From: Hanstruepera neustonica
GTDB taxonomy: Bacteria; Bacteroidota; Bacteroidia; Flavobacteriales; Flavobacteriaceae
DNA length: 64,000 bases
Reading direction: 5' to 3'
Assembly: GCF_002895005.1 (NCBI RefSeq)
Contig: NZ_POWF01000001.1
Location: forward strand, 943,209 to 1,007,208
Of the stretch, positions 1-8,600 are shown one piece after another. Position 1 is the first letter of the stretch. Each line of letters begins with the position of its first letter. The notes beneath the pieces were generated by a model. The model was given only the letters and a program-made list of their open reading frames with translations. It did no database searches and had not been told where the DNA came from. The position numbers were made by a program, and so were the translations under genes.

Positions 1-33
1 AAGGATAAGTTGTGGGCTATGCTTCAGAATTAA
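1..33 (+). CDS. possible 3' end of an upstream gene (partial)
   Basis: The first frame reads KDKLWAMLQN and then stops at TAA, which would be the last ten residues of a gene beginning left of the window. A second open frame runs to a TGA at 47-49 that overlaps the start codon of the channel gene, but it encodes a less protein-like string. There is too little sequence to name a product or to be sure which frame is used. Confidence 0.2.
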   Translation, partial: KDKLWAMLQN

Positions 34-45
34 ACTATTTTCTAT

Positions 46-753
46 ATGAGACAGTATATCAAAAATATTGTTGAGATTAATGATAATAGAACCAGCAAAA
101 TCTTTGCAATATTTATTCAATGTTTAATTCTATTATCGATCATTACCTTTTCAATTGAAACCATTCCAAATTTAAAACCTGAAACCAAATCTATTCTATA
201 TGCTATAGAAGTGTTTTGCGTGGTGGTTTTTACTATCGAGTATCTACTACGAATTTATGTAGCCGATAGTAAGCCTCGATTCATCTTCAGTTTTTTTGGT
301 ATCATCGATTTTCTAGCTATTCTGCCGTTTTACTTGTCGTTTGGTGTCGATTTACGTTCCTTGAGGGCCTTACGTTTTTTAAGGTTATTTAGAATTTTGA
401 AGCTTGTGAGATATAACCGAGCTATGATTCATTTTACAACAGCTATTAAATCGGCAAAAGAGGAGATTTTATTGTTTTTATTCATCACATTAATTCTCAT
501 TTATTTCTCTTCTGTCGGGATTTACTATTTCGAGAATGAAGCCCAACCCGAAAATTTCTCTTCAGTTTTTGATAGTTTATGGTGGGCTATAGTAACACTG
601 ACAACCGTAGGTTATGGTGATGTGTATCCCATTACTGTTGGTGGTAAAGTGTTTACGTTTTTCATACTATTGATTGGTTTAGGTATTGTGGCTATTCCAA
701 CGGGTATTATTTCTTCGGCTTTAACCAAATCGGTTGATAAAAAAGACGCTTAA
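46..753 (+). CDS. voltage-gated-type potassium channel (ion transport protein family)
   Basis: This encodes a 235-residue six-transmembrane cation channel of the inner membrane. Hydrophobic segments lie at about residues 19-39, 50-71, 81-99, 141-161 and 202-225. A basic S4-like helix at 104-122 carries Arg at nearly every third position, as in voltage sensors. The pore loop has the potassium selectivity filter TVGYGD at 187-192, preceded by SLWWAIVTLT. The protein is short because the cytoplasmic tail ends about 20 residues after S6, so no RCK/TrkA-N domain is present. It probably passes K+ outward and sets membrane potential; actual voltage dependence cannot be judged. The ATG at 46 directly follows a stop in an upstream frame. 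Confidence 0.93.
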   Translation: MRQYIKNIVEINDNRTSKIFAIFIQCLILLSIITFSIETIPNLKPETKSILYAIEVFCVVVFTIEYLLRIYVADSKPRFIFSFFGIIDFLAILPFYLSFGVDLRSLRALRFLRLFRILKLVRYNRAMIHFTTAIKSAKEEILLFLFITLILIYFSSVGIYYFENEAQPENFSSVFDSLWWAIVTLTTVGYGDVYPITVGGKVFTFFILLIGLGIVAIPTGIISSALTKSVDKKDA

Positions 754-767
754 TTTTAGTATCTTTA
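734..767 (+). promoter_or_regulatory. Bacteroidota-type promoter of the DUF4136 lipoprotein gene
   Basis: TTG at 734-736 and TATCTTTA at 760-767 match the TTTG/TAnnTTTG promoter pattern with a 23-base spacer. The -7 element lies 8 bases before the ATG at 776, which supports that start over an upstream in-frame codon at 734. Confidence 0.5.
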
Positions 768-775
768 AAAGAAAA

Positions 776-1282
776 ATGAAAAAGCTTTTTGTCCTATTAG
801 CAGTACTTTTAATGTTATCATGTGGTGTGACCGTTAATTACGATTACCAAAAAGAAACCAATTTCGATCAATATAAAACCTATCACTATTTTGATGACAT
901 GCAAACGGGTTTAAGTGAACTGGACGCCAAGCGATTTTTCAATTCATTGGATCAAGCATTGCAAGCCAAGGGGTATGTGCTTTCTGAATCACCTGATTTT
1001 ATAATCGATATTAAAAGTACTTCTTACCAATCAGCTCAAAGTTCTTCTGTAGGAGTGGGTGTAGGTTCAGGTGGAGGTGGTGTCTCTGTCGGTATTCCAG
1101 TTGGTCAAGGAAATATGTCTCGACAAATCATTTTTGATTTTGTTGATGGCAAAACCCAGCAATTAATTTGGCAGGCTGTTAGTTCAGAGCCTACTTTACC
1201 AGAAAATACACCGGAAGCAAGAGAAGCCCAATTTAAAGTGGTTATTGACAAGGTTCTCATTGGATTCCCTCCAAAGAAATAA
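776..1282 (+). CDS. DUF4136 family lipoprotein
   Basis: This encodes a 168-residue exported lipoprotein. The signal peptide ends in the lipobox LMLSC with the lipidated Cys at residue 16. The mature part starts VTVNYDYQKETNFDQYKTY, the typical opening of DUF4136 proteins (a small beta-rich domain of unknown function). A Gly/Val/Ser-rich stretch in the middle (about residues 91-108) is probably a flexible loop. The ATG at 776 was chosen because it gives an immediate signal peptide; a start at 734 would overlap the channel gene and add a polar leader. Location is the outer or inner membrane periplasmic face. No function is known. Confidence 0.85.
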   Translation: MKKLFVLLAVLLMLSCGVTVNYDYQKETNFDQYKTYHYFDDMQTGLSELDAKRFFNSLDQALQAKGYVLSESPDFIIDIKSTSYQSAQSSSVGVGVGSGGGGVSVGIPVGQGNMSRQIIFDFVDGKTQQLIWQAVSSEPTLPENTPEAREAQFKVVIDKVLIGFPPKK

Positions 1283-1378
1283 CCCTATCATATTCAAAAT
1301 CAGCGTTAAGGCGTTGTTAATTTGTTTTTAAGTGCTGCTCAATTTTGTTTCTTTGAATGAAACTTAAAACCATAAACT

Positions 1379-1939
1379 ATGAAAACACTCGCCAAACTAT
1401 TAGTCATACTTGTTATGACTGTGTCCGTAAAAGCTCAAAACACGATTGGTCCCATGGACGATTACTCAACTCAAGTTGGCACCTTGGTGTCAATGCTCAA
1501 CGATATGAAAAACCGTGTAGAGCGCACAGTAAAAGATTTATCAGTAGAAGAATTGGATTATTTAATGGATGATAAAGCAAACAGAATCGGTTCCTTAATT
1601 ATGCATTTGGCAGCTACTGAAGCTTTTTATCAAGTCTATACTTTTGAAGGTCGGGAATTCAATAAAGAAGAAGAGGAACAATGGGGAACAGCTTTGAGTC
1701 TGGGTGACAAGGCTCGTGAGAAATATCAAGGTCATGACGTGCAATATTATTTAGATGCCTATAATGAAGTAAGAAATAAGACCATGCAGCTTATGAAAGA
1801 AAAGGACGATGCTTGGTTAGCCAAGCTAAATGCGAGTGGCAATATGAACAATCATTGGGGTTGGTATCATGTTATGGAGCATCAATCCAGTCATTTAGGT
1901 CAGATTTTATTATTGAAAAAACGGTTACCAAATAAATAA
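1379..1939 (+). CDS. exported DinB-superfamily protein
   Basis: This 186-residue protein has a cleavable signal peptide ending VKAQ (residue 20) followed by a DinB-like four-helix domain. Candidate metal ligands of the DinB fold are His76 in IMHLAA and the HxxxH pair His168 and His172 in MEHQSSHLGQ. DinB-like proteins are metal-dependent enzymes, often thiol S-transferases, or proteins of unknown activity; the substrate cannot be told. Export to the periplasm is unusual, since many family members are cytoplasmic. The short-chain dehydrogenase starts two bases after its stop, so the two are probably cotranscribed. A TTTG (1321-1324) and TTTCTTTG (1348-1355) pair upstream could be its promoter. 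Confidence 0.82.
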   Translation: MKTLAKLLVILVMTVSVKAQNTIGPMDDYSTQVGTLVSMLNDMKNRVERTVKDLSVEELDYLMDDKANRIGSLIMHLAATEAFYQVYTFEGREFNKEEEEQWGTALSLGDKAREKYQGHDVQYYLDAYNEVRNKTMQLMKEKDDAWLAKLNASGNMNNHWGWYHVMEHQSSHLGQILLLKKRLPNK

Positions 1940-1941
1940 TA

Positions 1942-2664
1942 ATGAATTTAAAAAATAAAGTAGCATTAGTAACAGGAGGAAGCAAAGGCATCGGATTTGG
2001 TGTTGCTCAAAGTTTACTTAACCAAGGTATTCATGTGGCAATTACAAGTCGGAGTAGAGCGGCTGCAAGTGAAGCTGCAGACTTATTAAACGCAAAAAAC
2101 AATACCGAAGCAAAGGCGATTGGGTTACAATCAGATGTTCGCGATTTAGAAAGCCAAAAAAATGCGGTGAACCAAGTTTTAAAAAGTTTTGGGTCTTTAG
2201 ATGTTGTGGTTGCCAATGCTGGAATAGGACATTTTGCAAGTATTGAAGACTTAACTAGCGAACAATGGCAAGAAACCATAGACACCAATTTAACAGGTGC
2301 TTTTTATACCATAAAGGCTAGTGTAGATGCTCTAAAAGCTTCCAAAGGTTATTATATCACTATTTCAAGTTTGGCAGGCACAAATTTCTTTGCAAATGGG
2401 TCTGCTTATAATGCGAGTAAGTTCGGAGTTACCGGATTTACGCAAGCGGTAATGCTAGATTTAAGGAAATACGGTATTAAAGTGAGTACCATCATGCCAG
2501 GTTCTGTGTCTACACATTTTAATGGAAATGAACCAAGTGATAGCGATGCTTGGAAAATACAAAGTGAAGATATTGGTGAACTGGTTGTTGATTTATTAAA
2601 AATGCATCCACGAACTTTACCAAGTAAAATTGAAGTGCGTCCAACAACACCACCAAGTAAATAA
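1942..2664 (+). CDS. short-chain dehydrogenase/reductase (SDR)
   Basis: This 240-residue classical SDR oxidoreductase uses NAD(P)H. The cofactor motif TGGSKGIG is at residues 11-18, NAG at 92-94, and the catalytic Ser143, Tyr156 and Lys160 are in the usual spacing. An Arg at about 37-39 after the second strand suggests a preference for NADP(H), though this is an inference. The substrate is unknown. It directly follows the DinB-like gene and ends at a strong bidirectional terminator. Confidence 0.92.
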   Translation: MNLKNKVALVTGGSKGIGFGVAQSLLNQGIHVAITSRSRAAASEAADLLNAKNNTEAKAIGLQSDVRDLESQKNAVNQVLKSFGSLDVVVANAGIGHFASIEDLTSEQWQETIDTNLTGAFYTIKASVDALKASKGYYITISSLAGTNFFANGSAYNASKFGVTGFTQAVMLDLRKYGIKVSTIMPGSVSTHFNGNEPSDSDAWKIQSEDIGELVVDLLKMHPRTLPSKIEVRPTTPPSK

Positions 2665-2693
2665 AAAAAGGCTTCAAATTTTGAAGCCTTTTT
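2665..2693. terminator. bidirectional intrinsic terminator between SDR and A2M genes
   Basis: AAAAAGGCTTCAAA at 2665-2678 is the exact inverse complement of 2680-2693. The hairpin has A- and T-runs on its two sides, so it can end both the rightward SDR transcript and the leftward macroglobulin transcript. Confidence 0.9.
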
Positions 2694-2695
2694 GT

Positions 2696-5600
2696 TTAAT
2701 TGATAACCGATATCCTAACACCTTCGCTATGACTGCTGAATTCTGGTGCATACATGCTTTGAATGGTTGTAATGCCATTACTCATGTTTCCAGCATTGTT
2801 CGCGCGTAAGTCATACTCAAATACGTAAACGCCTTTTGGTAAATAGTCAAAGAAGAAATTGGTACTGGCATCTTTAGTGCTTTCGTAGTAACCCAATCCA
2901 TCTTGCCATTTGTATTTTGATAAAACGTTTACAGGTTCTAAACCTGATGCACGCATATCCTTCATGTGAATAAATTCCATATCCCTGTCACATCGGAGTT
3001 CAATACGTACGCGAACCAAATCACCTACTTTTAGATTGGTGTCTTCGGTAATTTCCGTGATTTCTTCACCAGTATCAGTATTGATTTTTTTAAATAACTT
3101 TTTCTTTAGTTTCAATGGTGTTTCTGCTGAAGTAATGTTATCCAAATCTTCAAAGTACTGCCAGTATAATCCGCCCCAAGCTATACCATCGCCTTTTTTG
3201 GTTAAAGTTACTTCTGCCATGTCAGGCTCTATTTCTTGGGTATTCCAAGTCGTTTTGTAATAGCCAGTTCCGGCTTCTACTTTCACGTTTTCTAATTTTG
3301 AAGGTTCTATTTTTTTACCACCAACCAAAACATCAACAGCTTCTGTAACACTTAACCAATCGCTACCTTGAAGCAACAAAGCATACACGGCTTCGGTAGT
3401 GGCTTTGGTAGTTTCCCATTTATTGGTATGTTTATTTTTTAATAACCAGATTTTAAGATTGTCAATGGTTTCTAGATTCTTCGTTTCACTCTGAATCACA
3501 GAACCCGCTTCAGAAAAGGCTTCAATTAGTAAGGCTTGGGTTTCAATGGGTGCTTGATACCAATACCATGATGCCGTATTCTCTTTCCAGTACATACCCA
3601 ACTCTTCATTAGTAATGCTATTTTCTTTTAAAGACTTCAATATTTTTCCTGCTGTGGCATCATCTTCCATTCGGTGAGCAATCAATGCCATAAGACCTTT
3701 GGAATATAATGAACGACTCAACCAATATTTCTGAATCTGTGATAAGTAGTAAGCCGAAACATCTTGAACCTGTTTAGATTGCTTCACCTCTGGGAAAAAG
3801 CTACGCATGTATAAATAATGGAGCTGCGTATGGCTTAAATGGTCTTTACTTAAATCAACATCCTTATTGTATTTGGTAAGGTCTTTATATTCTTCAATAA
3901 ATTCTGAATCGAGATATTGGATGGCTTTGGTTATCATTGACGTCTCGACTGCGCTCGACGTGACATTTAAGTGCTTCAAGTGACCAAAACCAGTGATGAT
4001 GTGTTGAGTTATAAAACGGTTTTCACGTCCACCATGGAACCAAGGCCAAGCACCATTGCTCATTTGATTTTGCTCGAGTTTTCTTAAGGCATTTTGCAAT
4101 TCATTGTTCATCTTATTGAGATCAAACAATAAAGCAATACGCTTTTTTTGTTCGGTTTCACTTTGGGCATCACGCAACCAAGGTGTTTCTTGAATGAGGA
4201 TGCTTTTTAATTCTTCATTCTTTTCTAAATTAGAAAGTAAGGCATCGGTATTTTGCCATTGGTTGAAGACCTCTTGAATACGCGGATTACTATTGGCAAT
4301 ATGACTCGCCAATGCATTGGCATAATAACGACTAAACGTTTGCTCATTACATTCATAAGGATATTCCATAAGGTAAGGCAACGCCTGAACAGCATACCAA
4401 GCAGGATTGGAAGTCATTTCCAAAGTCAGTTTATGATGCTTAAGTGTTGTTGAAGTACTGGTTTTTAATTTATCTAGCGTAAAGGTTCTGGTTTCGTTAC
4501 TTTTTATCCACATAGGTAAAGTTTCGGTCACTAACATTCTGTTGGATAAAACAGGCATGGCATTCTGTTCGCCATCACTAAAGTCACCAGCTTTAGCAAC
4601 CACTTTATATTGCACGGCATCCACAGAATCTGAAATGGATAAACGCCAAGATACTTGCGTGTTGCCATCTTTTTCAACAGAAAAGTTCTCTAGTACGTTT
4701 GAACTGATAAGCTCATTTGTAATTTCTTTTCCCGAAACAGCATCAAATAATTGTAACTGGGCTTGACCTGAAAGATCACTATCGGATAGGTTTGCTATTT
4801 TGGTACTGATAACAATTTTATCACCATGACGTAAAAATCGTGGCACGTTTGGGATGACCATCAATTCCTTTTGGGTAACGGTTTCCAAACTGATTACGGC
4901 ACTTTCCAACGTTTTGGTGTGTGCCAGTAATTGTAATTTCCATTGGGTTAAGGCTTCTGGTGCAGTAAAGCTAAAACTCACGTTGCCTTCGGTATCGGTT
5001 TGCAACTTTGGAAAGAAAAAGGCGGTTTCTTGTAAGTTTTTGCGGATTTTTACATTTTCAAATGTTGAATTAATACCAACAGCTTTTTCTGACTTTAACG
5101 CATAATTTGTGGAGTCATTTACAATCAATCCAGAATTAAAGCCTGATAATGATTGAACAACATTTGGATTATTAGAATCTTCTAATGCTTCCACATTGAC
5201 TTCTTGGTAAGCTATTGTAATTTCATCATCTTTTCTTTTTACACCAAAAGCGGTGATTACAACTTCTTCCAAAGCGGCACTGTCAGGTATTAATTTAATT
5301 TTATAAAAATTATCAATGCTGATTTTTAACTCCAAAGTTTTATAGCCAATGAAGCTAATGGATAGTTTCTGATTCTTTTCAGCTCGAATAGAAAAGTTAC
5401 CATCAAAATCGGTTTGTGTACCATTTGTAGTATTTACAATTATAACATTAGCCCCTGGAAGCGGCAATCCAGTTTCGTCTGTAACAATACCTTTAATAGT
5501 ACCATTTCCAATCCCTGATTTACTTTCGCTTGTAAAACTTGAGGGTATATTTGCGTATTGTGCATTCTTGACTCTTAAATATTGACTTCTCACTGTATAG

Positions 5601-8600
5601 GCATCGCTTAAACGCAACCCAAACCAATTAAGCTGGTCATACGCTTGATGTGGATAGCTGATATAGGCTCTGTTTAAATTTTGAATTCTAAAGTTTCTGG
5701 TGCCAAAACTATAGCCTGCGTTTCTGTGGTTATAACTACTGTAAGAGGCTCTATAGATTGGATTAAAGATCCAATCATGCGTTTTAAATTGGTCTAAAGA
5801 CGCATCATACATACTTGCCAATAGTTCGGCGGAGACTTTTTCGCCTTTAGGGCCTTTTATTTTAAAACTCCAAGTTTCATCTTGTCCTGGTTGTAATTTA
5901 TCTCTGAATGTGGTGGTTTCAATCTCTAAATCGGTTTTCGGGTAAGGCACATTAATGTATTCCATGCCTGATTGAAAACCATTAGCAAAGGCAAAACTGT
6001 AATGTACAGCAAACCCACCTAAATCGTCTCTGGTAACTGGAATTTCAATGGTCTTTTTACTGTTGTTAAGCTCAAATACATAATTGCTTATGGTTTTATG
6101 GTCTTTTTCTACATCTAGCGTTACGGTTACATTTTGTGCCGCAGAACCTACAGTAAGCAATACCGTTTCATTAGCCTGATAACTTGGTTTATTGGTGGTA
6201 ATACTAAAAAGTTGCTTGTCAGCAAGGGTTTTATCTTGGTCACTATAGAGTGTGGTTTTGGCTTCAGCTTTCACACCTTGACCAAAGGCATCCTGACTTT
6301 CCAAAACAATCACATACTGACCTGATTGCCATTTTTTAATGTTACCTAACGCTATGGTTTTGGATGTTTCTGTATCAAAACGCTTCTCAAAAACCAGTTC
6401 GCCTTTTTCCCAATTATTTGGATTATCTTCATCTTGATAGGCATCATGAGGAAATTTAGATTTAAACTCCACTTCAGGAAGCATCGGGTAGTCTGGTGCT
6501 TGCCAAGGTCTTACTCGCAGCACATAGTCAGGTGCCTTCAACTTATACATTTTGATTGTTCCTGTGGCAGGTACAAACTCACCGTTTAGGTTTTGGGTCG
6601 TGATATCCAGTTTATGCTCCTTATTGGTTTTATCCAAAAGATTATCAACTGAAATAGACGCTGTCATAGCATGATAGCCTACATTTACTAGAGTGGTGGC
6701 ACTTCGAGTTTCGCCGTTAATATCCGTTACATCAGCCGTGACTTCATAATTAAAAATCGGTTGCGAGTCTTTGTCAACACTCAAATCAGGAATCGCTTTA
6801 AAGATTATCTCAAATTCCCCTTTGTCATTGGTTATGGTTTCGCCATGCGTGATTTCCTGTGGTTCACTACCAAAAGCTGGACGATACCAATAATACCAGC
6901 TGGGATAACGCACTTTACGTTGAACACGATACACCACTTTAGCATTGGTAATATTACTGCCAGCATAGGCTTGGGCATTTCCATTTACTGTAACGGAATC
7001 ATTAATTTTAAAGGTTTCGGTAATAGGTTTTAAGGAGGTCTCGAACTTGGGGCGTTTGTATTCTTCTACAGAAATATAGGTGTTGGCATTAGAAAGTGTA
7101 TGGTTTTTGCCTAGCAACTTTACTCTAAACTGTCCCGTTAAGCCACTACTTGGTAAAATAAACTCACCAGAAACCGAGCCAAAAGCATTGGTTTGTAAGT
7201 CCAATCGGTCAATTTGCTGACCATTGACATCATATAAAGTCACGTAGGTATCTTCATTGGCCAACACTTCCGATTTACCATCTTCAGTTCTTATGGCAAT
7301 ACCCTTAAAATAGACTGTTTGACCGGGTCTGTAAATACTTCTATCTGTAAACAGAAATCCTTTGTAGCTTACTGGATCAGGTTTTGGTGTTTGTGAACTG
7401 TTTATGTAGTAATCACCAAAATAAGCTTTATCATCAGGTGTCTGGGCTTCAATTTTAACTTGAGTCCAACGCTCACCTGATTTTTCTATGTCTATAGTTC
7501 CTTTAGCATTGGAGGTCAGGTTCTTTTGTTTGGTGCCACCATTGTAGTTTTTACGATAGGTGATTTTAACGTCAACATCTTCAATTGGTTTGCCATTATT
7601 TCGGTCAATAAACTGATAGCTTTGTTTGTGGTTTTCAGTTTTATCAACCAAAGCAATATTGGTCACCTGAATGGTTTGTGCCGCAAAAATGTCGCTATTA
7701 GGAACTTTGGCAACAATCAAGTAACGACCGTTCGTCAATTGCGGAATAAGGACTTCAGTACTATGTTCCTGATAGTCTTTAACATTGCGTAAATTGGCTT
7801 CCCATGATTGTGTTAAATTCAAAGTTCTAAAAAACTCAATTTGATCTTCTGTTCTGTATGTTTTGTTAAAGGTTTCAAACTGTTTTTCGGTTAACTTATA
7901 GGCGCTGAAGTCTAAAGCATTAATATTTTTATAACGTACCAACAAGCGCGATTCTCGTTGAATAGGTATGTAGCTTTCTATTTGTAGCTGTAGGCTAGGT
8001 TGCAGAATTTGTTGTTTGAGTGCTTCACATTTTTCAGCAGCAACACTTTTGGGAAACGCCGTGATTACCGATTGGCAAATGTCATAAGCTTCCTTAATTT
8101 TCCATTGATGGGTTTCGTCAGTTTTAGGTTGATACTGACTACCTTGTTGGTACCACAAATGGGCAATTTCAAAGCTGTACAAACCTGAAACAGGTTGCGA
8201 ACCGTAAAAATTACGTGATGCTTTAAGCGTTTGCAACAACACGTCTTCCTTATTGTTAAATGTGGCATGTTGCGATACAAACTGAAGTCGATTGATGTCC
8301 ACATCAGCCAAGGCTTCAGAGGAAGAACTCTTTAAATGAAAGTGGATGAGGTCTTGATAGATTTTTAAAGCTCGTAACTGCAGCGAGGTTGAATCTTTTG
8401 AAGACAGCTTCAAGCGTGAAAAGGCACTAGCATCACTCAAATAATCCGGATTGTCAATTTCAAATTTATAAGCCGGTTGGGTGATGCTGTTTTCATCGGT
8501 TTTGAAGAATTCCAATGCGTTGTGAGCCAGTAAATCGAATAGGGTAGGACGAAATTGCTTTGAATTCTTTTGTTCGTTAATTATGACAGTATAATCTTCA

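Noticed and set aside
1357..1572. 71-residue frame overlapping the DinB-like gene
   Set aside because: It lies in another frame over the signal peptide region of a recognised protein.
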